DNA of 64,000 nucleotides from Vandiemenella viatica (GCA_031002005.1 CM061914.1:191784685-191848684), one strand, 5' to 3'. Positions 43,946 through 53,736 are shown, counted from the first letter of the stretch. Translations and numbers: made by a program. Notes: generated by a model from the sequence alone, not told the origin.

Positions 43946-43947
43946 TA

Positions 43948-44072
43948 AAGGGGTCCCTGAATGCACGCAGTCGGTACAATATGACGGTGAAGCCATCCCT
44001 ATACCATTCTAAAATTGAACATGTCTCATGAAGAGAACAAATTTTCAACATGCTTAAAAATGGTAAAAATAT
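43948..44072 (-). mobile_element. GGTGTCCC-type MITE fragment
   Basis: GGGGTCCCTGAATGC, then TCTCATGAAGAGAACAAATT and CAACATGCTTAAAAATGG, the inverted counterpart of part of 31469-31658. Confidence 0.45.
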
Positions 44073-44141
44073 AAGGAGGGTGTGGGTTTAATTCAGAGAG
44101 ATTAACAACATTTCCCCCGGCATATTTTTGTTTGTGGGTTA

Positions 44142-44372
44142 ACTTCTTTCTTTTTGGCTTCACGTCTCGTCAGCGTCAATGTTATCAGAGGCAGGAACGG
44201 AGTGGCGGCAAGGAACGGGAAGGAATTCGGCAATGGCCTTTCCAGGGAACCATCCCGGCATTAGTCTTGAGTGTTTGGGGGACCATGGTAAACGTAAATC
44301 TGGATGGACGGACAGGGATTCGAACCTGCGCCCTCCCGAATGCGAGTTCCGAGCGTTACGTTCGGTTTGTAG
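44142..44372 (-). mobile_element. tRNA-derived SINE, minus strand
   Basis: TTTGGCTTCACGTCTCGTC tail side, GGCAAGGAACGGGAAGGAAT, CAGGGATTCGAACCTGCGCC (B-box complement), head truncated at CCGAGCGTTACGTTCGGT. Confidence 0.85.
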
Positions 44373-44534
44373 CTTAAAATTATGCTTCTTTCTTAAGTCA
44401 ATGCCGCTTACCACACAACGTTTTTGATTTGCCTATTGGAAAAAGACGTCTTTTCTGAGTGCACCCCTGTTACTTTCAGTGTCTGTCCCTGGCATTATTG
44501 ATAGTAGTCGCAATATACTATCCTATAATAAGTT

Positions 44535-44838
44535 ATATTTATACATGAAATATATGAACAGATCATACACGAACTGACTGCGAGAGAAACAAAGCTTGAG
44601 CAACTAGTATAACATTACAGAGGATTACATACGCCATTCACCTGTCTGTTACCGTTCGGTAAGTTTTCAAAATTTCATAACAAAAAATGATATTTATCCG
44701 TAAAAAAGCGTCCTGTGTCCCTCCTGAAGATACATAGTATTTCGTTGTCACATTTAATCAAGATTAGTGTAGCCTTTTTGTCGTGAAAACGTAACGAAGA
44801 GACAGAGTTACTTTGCCATTTACGACATTAAGTGTAGA
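44535..44838 (-). mobile_element. Helitron family 1, partial
   Basis: Minus strand start TCTACACTTAATGTCGTAAA at 44838, then GGCAAAGTAACTCTGTC and the conserved GGTAACAGACAGGTGAATGG; the 3' end is missing. GAACAGATCATACACGAACT marks the truncation side. Confidence 0.65.
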
Positions 44839-45099
44839 TGTGTAAACCCATCATCGTGTTCTGGATAAAATCGCTGGTCTAGAATAAAATAGGAAAAATT
44901 AATTTTTCGAATTACAGGTCATAACCACACCTGGGCACATCTGTTTCTTGAGTTTGATCATTACTGGAGCTCGTAAAGTTTATTTTTACCAAAAATGCTC
45001 TATACAGAAACAAAAAGCGATTTTTTTTAGGCAAAACTACATGTTCTTCTTATTATTATTAATGCAACTATATCAATCCTTATTTCAGAATGTAGCCTC

Positions 45100-45285
45100 T
45101 TTAAACGTAATGAGCTATATATAGGAATTTAATTCTACATAGTTTTGTTGCAGTTCTTTCCGGGCTGATTGATATTGAGCAACCCTCTTCCAGTTCACGC
45201 CTGTAACTCGACAAATATCCTTATCCCAGCGATCCTGGGGTCTTCCTCTTGCTCTTTTTATTAATTTCAACAGTCAAAGTTTCTA
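45100..45285 (-). mobile_element. LINE C-terminal fragment
   Basis: Minus strand in broken frame: a Pro/Arg-rich stretch (RKTPGSLG), an Asp-rich segment, and TATKLCRIKFLYIAHYV, resembling the usual C-terminus KELQQNYVEFKFLYIAHYV of an RTE-like LINE. Confidence 0.5.
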
Positions 45286-45409
45286 AAGAGCAAACCACAC
45301 CATTGACAAAAAAAAACTAGTAAATCTTCATAAACCAGTAAAAAGTACTAAAATTCCGAGTTCCTAAGCAGGTTTACTGGTGATTATTATCGTTATATGA
45401 TGGTTGTGG

Positions 45410-45840
45410 AACCACTCGTCATGTTGAAAGTATCTAACATCAGCTACTGCGCATCTGTGACGTGTTTGATTGGACAGCTTCCGCCAGCGCGTCACAGATT
45501 CCCTAGCCGCTTCTTCAACGTGGCGGTAATTTCTGTTCTCGGCTCTGCTGTCACTGAAAGTTGTCGCTTCGCAGTAGTGCCAACTGCGCGCGCCGTAATG
45601 CGGCTGTAATTAGCGGGAAACAAGCTCTGGAGGCGTCCCGTTTCTTTGGTCCTGTAATTATCAGGCCGGGCGCTAAATGGGCAGTCAGGCAACCCGAAAC
45701 ACACGGCGGTCTGCCGGGGCGCCGGCTCCGCTCTTTGATCTCTGTTTTCGCGCGTTGTTTACTCGACAACAAAGCTTCGTTCAGTAATCTGCACGCAGGA
45801 ATACAGAGAGAAAGGTCATTCATTAGTAGCCACTTTTGTG
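45410..45840. other. GC-rich, non-repetitive island
   Basis: Contains CTGTAATTAGCGGG and CCTGTAATTATCAGGCC words in GC-rich context. Open frames on both strands (45551-45868 minus, 45561-45899 plus) mirror each other and look like compositional artefacts. Candidate regulatory sequence. Confidence 0.3.
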
Positions 45841-45881
45841 GTCCTAATAAATACACGCACCAGAGCACGAAATATGAAATA

Positions 45882-45935
45882 TCTACATTAATATCATAAT
45901 TGCGAAAGTAACAGAATCTCTCTGCCTGTCCGCTA
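45882..45935 (+). mobile_element. Helitron family 1, 5' end only
   Basis: TCTACATTAATATCATAATT, then GCGAAAGTAACAGAATCTC. About 54 bases remain. Confidence 0.5.
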
Positions 45936-46169
45936 TTTTTTCAAGAGTAAACAAGTGAATGAGATTTTTTTTTTGAAAAAGAAATAATTTTAACAAGTTT
46001 AATTATAACAGTGCTTGCAGCCATATTTTGATAGGCAACCAGGCAGTACCATATTCTGCTATTAATTCTTGTTATTCTGGTCCCTATTCGTTCCGGGTGG
46101 CGGCAGCCATCTTGACTGTCTTTGAATAAAAATCCGTCTTCTAACAACTGTTTTTATTATTAACTTTCA

Positions 46170-46218
46170 TCTACCAGACGCGTTTCGTCCTTCTGGAGTG
46201 GGGCATCGTCAGTGGCAA
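46170..46218 (-). ncRNA. Hammerhead-ribozyme-like motif (left arm)
   Basis: Minus strand: stem I TGCCA, CTGACGA (46212-46206), T, stem II GCCC...GGAC (one mismatch), GAAAC, GC, GTC, then TGGTA pairing with TGCCA (5 pairs, one wobble). Stem III is the palindrome ACGCGT without a loop, which can pair only between two molecules. Confidence 0.45.
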
Positions 46219-46707
46219 TAAATAACATAAAATTTTGATCATATTTGTGTATGCGAATCTAGTACATTAATTATATACATATATTTATGCTGTGATATTG
46301 TAACATCTGTAGGTTCAATCTGCTATAATTACTCTATATATTTGTTTTCATAGTATCTGTGTTCAAACATAAATTCACTTCTTAATACTAAATTATCTGT
46401 GTGGTTACAAGCTTTATGTACATAAACTCTACTTACTAAAAATTGTAGCGGCTAGCACATGTCAGTCCGGAACAGCACCTTCCGCATTTTTCTGCACCAT
46501 TGTTCCTTCCTACAGTATAGCACCATACAGATAATTTAGTATTAAGAAGTGAATGTATGTTTGAACACAGATACTATGAAAACAATATATAGAATAATTA
46601 TAGCAGACTGAACCTACAGATGTTACAATATTACAGCATGAAAATATGTATATAATTAATGTACTAGATTCGCATACACAAATATGATCAAAATATTATG
46701 TTATTTA

Positions 46708-46755
46708 TAGCCACTGACGATGCTCCACTCCAGAAGGACGAAACGCATCTGTAGA
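46708..46755 (+). ncRNA. Hammerhead-ribozyme-like motif (right arm)
   Basis: Inverted partner of the left-arm motif: CTGACGA (46714-46720), GAAACGCATC. Substitutions weaken stem I and break the ACGCGT palindrome. Confidence 0.35.
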
Positions 46756-46980
46756 TGAAAGTCGATAGTAAAAACAGTTGTTAGAAGACGGATTTTTATT
46801 CAAAAATATTTATGCAACAAAAGCGGAACATGGCCTACCACAAAGTTACTGCTGACTGTCTTGTCTCCTAGTTTACGCTCGAAGTAGCTCCGTAATTGTC
46901 TTTGAGGTCCATGTTCTCAGATTTTTTCGCCATAATCTATTCTTTCCTTTCCCTGGAGAACAGACTGCAGGAGTTCATAA

Positions 46981-47660
46981 GCGGGCGTTTACTAATGACG
47001 TCAGGTGTTTTTGCGGAATTCCGGACCCCCCCCCCCCCCTCTCTGCTGACACTTCGTGGGATTAGGTCGGACCCCCCCCCCTCCCCCCGTAAAATGACGT
47101 GAGTTTTTGACGAAGACCTCCTCCACCTCCCTACTAATCGACCTCGCAACTTTTTGAGAACATTTTTTTTAGGTCTCATGCTCCCAAGAGCAGTTACTCC
47201 CCCTCCCCCCAAAGTCTATTTTTGACCAAAATCCCCCCCCTAAATTCGACTTTCGAGTGATTTGTAGATTTTTTTTTTTTTATCTCTACCATTTTGCAAG
47301 ATTTTCAAAACCTCACGTGAGATTTACGTTGACCCCCGTCCCCCCCACCGAGCGTGGTGGGTGAACGGTTACCGTTCTGTCCTCACATTCGCGAGGACGC
47401 GGGTTCGAATCCTCGTCCGGGCATCCAGATTTGGTTTCCCCAAATCACTCCAGGTGAATGCCGGGATGCTACCTCCAAAAAGGCCATGGCCGATTCCTTC
47501 CCGTTCCTTGCCCCCAGTCCCATCCCGCCTCTTAGCCGAGGACGAGGCGTAAAGCAGTAGGAAAAAAATGGTTGACCCCCCTGCTCCTGGTGATGTTTCG
47601 GGAGATTTCGCCCGCTCCCCCCCCCCCCTGTTTCACCTCACGTAATTAGTGGACGCCACC
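46981..47660. mobile_element. MITE, GGGCGTCC/TTACGTGAG family, copy 4, with nested SINE
   Basis: Left GCGGGCGTTTACTAATGACG and right CGTAATTAGTGGACGCCACC are inverted ends, flanked by TAA (46978-46980 and 47661-47663). C-runs and CCTCACGTGAGATTT words recur as in copy 3. A SINE occupies 47348-47571, so the element was about 440 bases before that. Confidence 0.8.
47348..47571 (+). mobile_element. tRNA-derived SINE nested in MITE
   Basis: CCGAGCGTGGTGGGTGAACG, B-box GGGTTCGAATCCTCG, body GGTTTCCCCAAATCACTCCA, tail GAGGCGTAAAGC and A7. TTGACCCCC lies on both sides (from 47331 and from 47572), consistent with target duplication. Confidence 0.9.
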
Positions 47661-47663
47661 TAA

Positions 47664-47828
47664 CGGCTATTGTTCCTCGTGATGTGGCCAAAGTACTGCA
47701 GCTTCTGTATTTTTACGGTGGCCAATATTTCCATCTCTTTTTTCATTTTTCGGAGTACTTCTGGATTTGTGGTGTGGTCTGTTCACGGTATCCTCAGCAT
47801 TCTTCGATGCAGTGACATTTCAAAAGCC
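47664..47828 (-). mobile_element. RTE-like LINE fragment
   Basis: Minus strand: AFEMSLHRRMLRIP, then TDHTTNPEVLRKMKKEMEIL and KLQYFGHITRNNSR, the conserved post-RT block (FEMWCYRRMLRI...WTD...V L...YFGHI.R). It abuts the MITE end, so the MITE probably inserted into this LINE. Confidence 0.75.
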
Positions 47829-47929
47829 TGCTATTTATATTTATACATAAAAATTTCATTTCAATTGAAAAACAGATGGACGCAGAAATCTTGGGCAGAG
47901 ATGTCGGAGTAATTTGAGTCGGAAGAGCC

Positions 47930-48300
47930 GCGCCGTTTCTTCCTGACAGCCCTCTTCAGACAGTTCTCTCGGAATTGGATTCGGCCGACTGTCAGCGAGC
48001 CCTGAGGAAAAATCAAGTTATGAGATGCGAGGTGGGGCCCCAGGGTAATTAATTTTTGCCGGCAATTGAGAGTTAAGAGGAGCGGGATTGTAATTAAATT
48101 TGGCGCAGATTTTCATTAATTTAAAGCGGCATTAGTCTGTCAGTTTAACAGTTCAACGTCGCCGACGCCATTGTCTTCATTAAGGTAATTAAGACGAAGT
48201 CACTTCCAAGTTCACAGCGCCGTCGCCAGGGGGTGCTGGTGTCTCGACTTTGTCCCCATTGGCTGCTATCTCCACCTCCAAACGACGCCGCTTCAATTGA
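47930..48300. other. Non-repetitive island with TAATTA words
   Basis: Contains GGGTAATTAATTTTTGCC, TGTAATTAAATTTGGCGC and AAGGTAATTAAGACG in mixed GC-rich context. No open frame. Candidate conserved non-coding element. Confidence 0.3.
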
Positions 48301-48302
48301 AA

Positions 48303-48705
48303 TCTACACAAATACTATGAATGCGAAAGTAACTCTGTCTCTGTGTCTGTTTGCTAAGTTTTTACGATCAAATGGCAAAACCAATTTCGTTCAAATGTTT
48401 CAAGGATAAATTATGTATCATTAGGAAGGACAGTAGTTACTTTCTTCGAGATAAACAACATATTTTGTCGTGAAAGCTTGAAAACTAACGTCAACTGTGA
48501 CAGTCAGGCGGATAGCGTGTGTGAGTCTCTATAATCTTTTATCGGTCACTCAGACTTTGTTTCTCTCGCAGTCAGTTTTTGTGTGTGATCTGTTGATAAA
48601 TCTCATTCACAGACACAACTTATTACATGATATGGCTGTGGATTTTATCCAGTTTTAGTAATAAAATTCTAAGTCGACGCTTACGAAATCGCGGGTAACA
48701 GCTAA
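48303..48705 (+). mobile_element. Helitron family 1, full-length non-autonomous copy
   Basis: Starts TCTACACAAATACTATGAAT after an A and ends AAATCGCGGGTAACAGCTAA before a T, i.e. A|TC...CTAA|T. Length 403 bases. It shares TGAATGCGAAAGTAACTCTG, GACAGTCAGGCGGATAGCG and TTTCTCTCGCAGTCAG with the other copies. No coding capacity. Confidence 0.8.
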
Positions 48706-48796
48706 TTGTAAATAAAGAGAAAACTGATATGTTTAATTGCGAGTTACTCTCACGAGCGTTTACAAATCGCGTATTCCATTGGATTCAGTAAAAGAA

Positions 48797-49077
48797 TTTT
48801 TTTTTTTTTTGCTGTCGTCAGTCTTTAGACTGGTTTGATGCAATCCTCCATCCTTTCCTATCCTGTGCTAACCTCTTCATTTCTACATACCCCTTACAAC
48901 CCACGTCCTCAATTATCTGTTTCATATATTCTAATCTCTGTCTACCTCTACAGTTCTTACCTTCGACTGTTCCCTCCACTAACAAATTAACCAGTCCAGC
49001 ATGTCTCAAAATATGACCTACCAGCCTGTCTCTACTTCCTGTAAGCTTCTTCCATAAACTTCTTTTCTCCCTGTTCT
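48797..49077 (-). mobile_element. RTE-like LINE, 3' end with poly-A
   Basis: A plus-strand T-run at 48797-48810, then GCTGTCGTCAGTCTTTAGAC. The minus frame reads LRHAGLVNLLVEGTVEGKNC, then LEYMKQIIEDVGCKGYVEMK and RLAQDRKGWRIASNQSKD. The last 64 codons are uninterrupted; 5'-truncated at about 49077. Confidence 0.85.
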
Positions 49078-49565
49078 AAAAATGAAAATCGATGACAAAT
49101 GATTTTTAAATAAAGTAAACTATAAGTTTTTAGAATATATCTTTGAGATGGTACTGTACAAACAAATCACACACGAAAGAAAAATCAATCGGGAAAGATT
49201 ATTGTAGGTCCAACAAATAACTGAAATTTTGAGAAAAAAAATTTTCACGACATATTTATTATCTGATTCATTAAATTCTTCATCGAATGAAGCATACGAT
49301 GTTTGGTTGAAAAAAATTTATGCGTAGATGTATCAGTTCTGTAAAGTCGCTCACTTACTTCTATCGCGAAAACCATGAACTCCACAAATATTTTAATAGG
49401 ATACATGTCATAGTAAATGACATACATACTTACATACATACAACTTTTCACTCCGTGAGTCCAGCTTACATTTGATAGCCATGAAAATCATCCGAAGGAA
49501 ACCTTTTATATAGTCTTAACTAAATACTATACTTATTTTGACCCCAATAATTTTTCGAAATATTC
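49078..49565. other. Unassigned AT-rich sequence
   Basis: No recognised gene or repeat. Confidence 0.35.
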
Positions 49566-49572
49566 TGTTACA

Positions 49573-49824
49573 TTTTTTTTTTTTTTTTTACTAAATGCTT
49601 TACGCTTCGTCGACGGCTAAGGTCATTAGAGGGGAATGGGACTGGGGACAAGAAACGGGAAGGAATTCGGCCATGGCCATTTTGAAGGAATCATCCCGGC
49701 ATTCGCCTGGAGTGATTTGGGGAAACCATGGAAAACACAAATCTGGATGCCCGGACGGGGATTCGAACCCGCGTCTTCCCGAATGCGAGGCGAGAACGCT
49801 AACCGTTCACCCACCACGCTCGGT
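49573..49824 (-). mobile_element. tRNA-derived SINE, minus strand, full-length
   Basis: T-run 49573-49589 (tail), GCTTTACGCTTCGTCGACGG, body, B-box complement GGATTCGAACCCGCG, head CCACCACGCTCGGT. TGTTACA on both sides (49565-49571 and 49829-49835) is the likely target duplication. Confidence 0.9.
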
Positions 49825-50950
49825 TTTATGTTACAGTAGCGTTGAGGTTAGTCAGAACTAAAGTAGTGGGTAGTTAAAAAAAATATAAATTAAAGGATTC
49901 AGTAGTCTTGAGGGTGTCACAAAAGCACAAAAGACCAAAAAAATGATCCTTATAGGTACCGTCTTTCATTTTGAAGGCAAGACGCCCTAAAAACATTTCT
50001 CAACGTCCTGTGTTTTTCGGATTTCCTGCAGTTCCTCTGACAACTCTATGTACCATCCGGGGCGCCATATTGCCGCGAGGTCCGATTGCAACAGTGCAGA
50101 TAAGATTTGTCCTAAATAAATACAGTACATAAATTGAATATCCCGTATTCAGCAATCAATCAGTCTGCATGCAGTAAACAGACGAATTATCAATCGCTTA
50201 AAATAAACGCTGTTACATTTTCTGTGTAAAGGTTTGAGTATTCGTTATATTCAGCCAATGAACTTTGAGATTGTGTATTAGGTTAAGAGATATTTGGGTC
50301 AACGATGGCACTGCTAATATAGTTCACCATATGTTTAAGATCTTACGAACAATTCATTATTTTCAGAATACAGTTAAAGGTTTTAACTATTTGCTAATTT
50401 ATGTTTTGAATAATTAAAACTAATGTTTCAATTAATTTCGAGGGTATTTGGTTTTTTGATGTTTGTCTACCTTGGCCCGGTCCCTTGAGGGAACTTAACC
50501 CCCGTCACAGCTCTGTTAAAAAAATAAAAAAAAATCTAATATTTTTTTGGTATGAATAATAATTAATTTGAATCTTCCCATCAAAGAGAAACTTTGATTT
50601 AGTGCTCAACAATGACACGTCACAATGAATAAACCTGCACAGTGACTACTTTTGCTGTTTCAGCATGAAATTACAAATAATTTCGATAAATACAGCTTGA
50701 AATCGCTACATATAAGGTAAAGATTCCTATGACAGGTCAAAGAGAATGCTAAAATCAAATCTTAAAAAGTAGCTGTCACAAGACATGGTACCTGAGGGAA
50801 AAATTGTTACTACATATCTGAATTAAGTATAAAAAATGCATTAGATTCACTAATTAGATTTCTTGTGAAGAAAACCTTGTCGACCAGTGTAATTAGTGGA
50901 AACTTTGATTTAGTGTTACAGTGGTCCTAGAAATGGAGTTATTACTATTT
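49825..50950. other. Unassigned AT-rich sequence
   Basis: No supported gene or repeat. Confidence 0.4.
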
Positions 50951-50958
50951 CTTTGCGC

Positions 50959-51078
50959 CAGGGCCGGCGTTAGGGGGGGGGGGGGGGTAAGCGGGTCAAA
51001 AGTACCCGGGCCCCGCCGCCTGATGGGGGGCCCGATCACCGACTAACCCCGGGCCCGAAATTCCTAGCGCCGGCCCTG
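50959..51078. mobile_element. 120-base hAT-type MITE
   Basis: Ends CAGGGCCGGCGTTAGG and CCTAGCGCCGGCCCTG are inverted repeats. CTTTGCGC flanks both sides (50951-50958 and 51079-51086), an 8-base duplication. The interior includes a G-run of about 15 and GGGCCC-type palindromes. Non-autonomous. Confidence 0.9.
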
Positions 51079-51199
51079 CTTTGCGCCCTATCATATAGTG
51101 TGGGAATATATTGACAAACTTTGGAAGCCATTTCCCGTAAAGTAGATTTTCGAAATTTAAGCAACATATTCTCAAAAAAGTACTGAAGATAGGGCTAAT

Positions 51200-51223
51200 T
51201 TTTTTTTTTTTTTTTTTTTTTTT
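51200..51223. repeat. Poly-T run
   Basis: About 24 T. Possibly the tail of an unrecognised minus-strand retroelement. Confidence 0.7.
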
Positions 51224-51365
51224 GTATGTTACTCTTTGCTGTTCAAGTTACGGTTTAACAGGGGCCTAATATAACAAGTCCAGTAGTTAATATGGAATTT
51301 AGTAAAATATCACATTTTAAAAAAAAATTGGATGTCTAAAACACTATTCAGAAGAAATTAGAAAA

Positions 51366-51655
51366 GATAAAAAAAAATCACCAAAGAAGTTTGTGGAAGA
51401 GGCTTACAGAAAGAAGGGACAGGATGGTAGTTCACATTTCGAGACATGCAGGATTGATTAATTTGTTAGTGGAGGGAACAGTCGATGGGTAAGAACTGCA
51501 GAGGAAAGCAGAGATTAGAATATATGAAGCATGTAATTGAGGAAGTAGGGTATAAGGCGTATGTCGAGGTGAAGAGGTTAGCTCAAGATAGGAACGGATG
51601 GAGGATTGCATCAGACCAGTCGAAAGACTGATGTCAGCAAGAAAAATAAAAAAAT
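51366..51655 (+). mobile_element. RTE-like LINE, 3' end
   Basis: Plus strand: LCGRGLQKEGQDG-like, RHAGLINLLVEGTV, a one-base insertion, NCRGKQRLEYMKHVIEEVGY, then EVKRLAQDRNGWRIASDQSK and CTGATGTCAGCAAGAAAAAT poly-A-like end. Confidence 0.8.
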
Positions 51656-51699
51656 CTCAGTCCTAACTTGAAAACTGAACTACTGTTGACAAAGATTCG

Positions 51700-52500
51700 A
51701 GTTAGTAATTTACCCATAAATGTTCCTGAAAGCTTATCAGTTTTACATGGGCAGTATAGGCACATCTGACTTCCCTTAGGTGAAGCAGGATTTCCGGCCG
51801 AGAAGGGCGTTTTACGTCATTTCCATTACTGACGCGGTAAGAAGCCTTGAAGAGTGATTTTACGCGCCGTATGGTGGTTGTTGTCCCCGGAGTAGCCCTC
51901 ACTAAGGCTGAGAAGTACGCGTCCCCCCAAGTCTCTATGTGCGGTCCCGTGTAACATCTCGGAGGGCCGTAATCCCGGAAAATGAGGGCAGATAAGTATA
52001 AAACAGCGCCTCCACGCCGCATGCAAATTATTTGGCGCGCCGTTTTAATTCCAGATTAGCCTTCCCAGGCGACGGCGCCGAAACTTTTTCCTTCCTCCCT
52101 CGCCGCTGTATTAAGCAGCATTACATATTTACCGCACGGACGCTCTGAGGACTCATAATTTCCTTTTTTCGCCGAGCCGACTCCTCCGGGAGTACACGAG
52201 GCTCTCTTATTTTCGGTCCTCCGCAGGTTTTTATTTGCCTAGGTAATCCTCCGCGGGTATTCCCCGTCGTAATCCTGCGCCGTATCTTGTTCCCCTCCTT
52301 ACTTAAGAGGGTGGTCGGTGGAACTTGCTAGACTCGGCCCTTCCCTACCTTCATTAATGAATATATATTAGAGGCCAGCCTCGGCCTATCTGCCTGCAGC
52401 GCGCGCTGCGGTGGTTTTCCGAATTAGCATACCGCCCGACCCGGCCTGGCTCCGTTAATACGCACACGGGCTAGCGAAACACAGAGCCCAGTTCCCGCTA
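51700..52500. other. Long GC-rich, non-repetitive island
   Basis: The largest such island. It has ATGCAAATTATTTGG (octamer-like), GTTTTAATTCCAGATTAGCC (homeodomain/OTX-like core), TTCATTAATGAATA and CGAATTAGCATACC words among GC-rich tracts. A 106-codon minus frame (51702-52022) has no known motif. Candidate cluster of conserved non-coding elements. Confidence 0.35.
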
Positions 52501-52683
52501 CACGGAAAGGCGCTTGCTGCGTGTTGCAAGGCGAGAAATTGAAATCACCATACTGGTACAGTAGGAGCAATTAACACTTGCATTTTTCACAATGAAGCAA
52601 ATAATGGTGTCCTTGTGTGAGTGGAGACATTCCCGGTGTATCGATGAAACAAAATCCCCTCGGGTGTCCAGCTGGATGGTGGT

Positions 52684-52736
52684 GTAAAAACACGACGTTT
52701 CGACAGCTGACTCTGCCGTCTTCATCAGGTATCTTG
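52684..52736 (-). ncRNA. Hammerhead-ribozyme-like motif (left arm)
   Basis: Minus strand: stem I GATAC, CTGATGA (52728-52722), A, stem II GACGGC-AGAGTCA-GCTGTC (6 pairs, one G-T), GAAAC, GTC, then GTGTT pairing with GATAC (wobbles). Stem III is the palindrome ACGT with no loop. The best-formed of the set apart from the extra A. Confidence 0.5.
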
Positions 52737-52782
52737 TAGCTGTCACAAGCTGTCAGCGCTGACAGTCAGCTTGGGACAGGAA

Positions 52783-52831
52783 GAAGATACCTGATGAAGA
52801 TGGCAGAGCCAGCTGTAGAAACGTCGTGTTT
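52783..52831 (+). ncRNA. Hammerhead-ribozyme-like motif (right arm)
   Basis: CTGATGA (52791-52797), A, stem II GATGGC-AGAGCCA-GCTGTA (5 of 6 pairs), GAAAC (52818-52822), GTC, GTGTT. Same layout as the left-arm copy. Confidence 0.45.
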
Positions 52832-52954
52832 TTACAACACCATCCATCCCGAGGGGATTTTGTATCAAAGATGTCCTTGTCACATAATGAAAATGAATAA
52901 CAGCAGAGTTGAAAAGAAAGTTTTCAACCACATTTACGTGAGTAAGTTACCTAA

Positions 52955-53203
52955 GGTAGTGGGTGAGCGGTTAACGTTCTGGCCTCGCATTGCATTCGGG
53001 AGGACGCAGGTTCGAATCCCCGTCCGGGCATCCAGATTTGGGTTTTTCCATGGTTTCCCCAAATCAGTCCAGGTGAATGCCGGGATGCTTCCTTCAAAAA
53101 AGGCCAAGTCAGAATTCCTTCCCGTTCCTTGCCCCCAGTGTTTTCCCACCTCTAATGACCTCGACGTCGACGGGCCGTAAAGCCACAAGCAAAATAAGAA
53201 AAA
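52955..53203 (+). mobile_element. tRNA-derived SINE, plus strand
   Basis: GTAGTGGGTGAGCGGTTAAC (A-box side), CAGGTTCGAATCCCCG (B-box), body, tail GACGGGCCGTAAAGCC. A 6-base GCATTG-type duplication lies in the anticodon-arm region. Confidence 0.85.
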
Positions 53204-53204
53204 A

Positions 53205-53440
53205 ACAGTAAGAATGATAACCGGTGGACCGAAGGAGTGAAGAAAGATATGACAGAGATCAGAATAAAAGGAGAGGTAATACAAGACAGAAACACTTTCA
53301 GAAGATTCGTATATTATTTGAAGGATTTCCAGGAGAAGGAGAAGAGGAAATGTAATAACATCTGGACCCAACAATGGAGGAAACAGCAAATTGAAAGGGC
53401 GAAGAACCACTGCTGGAAATCAAGAATAGAAGTATAGACA
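53205..53440 (+). mobile_element. RTE-like LINE, C-terminal fragment
   Basis: The frame 53237-53437 reads KKDMTEIRIKGEVIQDRNTF, then DFQEKEKRKCNNIWTQQWRK, a charged C-terminal block of a LINE. It starts directly after the SINE tail. Confidence 0.55.
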
Positions 53441-53499
53441 CTAATGAACAGGATTATTTTTTGTGCGGTCCTTATGCGAGCAGTAATGGAGGATTAAAT

Positions 53500-53625
53500 A
53501 TAAAAATAGAATCGGATGCGATTGAAGAAATAAACGAATTCTGCTCTTTAGGAAGTAAAATTAGAACGGAGTGCAGGACACCACTACCGAAAAGAGCCTT
53601 CTTGAAAAAGAAAAATATTTGTTTC
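53500..53625 (+). mobile_element. RTE-like LINE fragment
   Basis: Plus strand: IKIESDAIEEINEFCSLGSK, then IRTECRT and KRAFLKKKNICF, matching the NIKIGSDAIGEVNEFCYLGN block at 57.7 kb. Confidence 0.6.
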
Positions 53626-53736
53626 AAATATTAATCATACACTCAGAAAGAATTTTTTTAAACTCTGTAACTGGCACATAGTAATTTTGGATAGCGACGT
53701 TTCGACTTTAGGAATACCAGAAAAAAGTAAAATTGG

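Larger units (their letters stand above)
46121..46804. mobile_element. Foldback element with hammerhead-like motif in each arm
   Basis: The arms 46121-46404 and 46523-46804 are inverted repeats of about 280 bases with few mismatches around a 118-base loop. From the outer ends each arm has AATCCGTCTTCTAACAACTG, then a hammerhead-like motif, then about 190 AT-rich bases. No ORF. The arms share the ACAGTTGTTNNNAGACGGA word with the repeat end at 24.86 kb. Penelope-like elements often carry inverted partial copies of their repeat ends, so a PLE-derived foldback is my working view; a DNA-type foldback transposon is the alternative. Confidence 0.7.
52641..52868. mobile_element. Foldback element, two head-to-head hammerhead-like motifs
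   Basis: Near-palindrome centred at about 52759 (GTCAGCGCTGAC), with arms of about 110 bases and essentially no loop. The outer parts read ACAAAATCCCCTCGGG and CCCGAGGGGATTTTGT. Each arm has GACGTTTCGACAGCTGACTC or its inverse. No ORF. Confidence 0.7.

Noticed and set aside
52934..53410. 158-codon minus-strand open frame
   Set aside because: It spans the antisense of a SINE plus an antisense LINE fragment.
53694..53710. GACGTTTCGAC as another hammerhead copy
   Set aside because: On the minus strand GAAACGTC is present, but no CTGANGA lies within range; a SINE tail replaces the upstream side.
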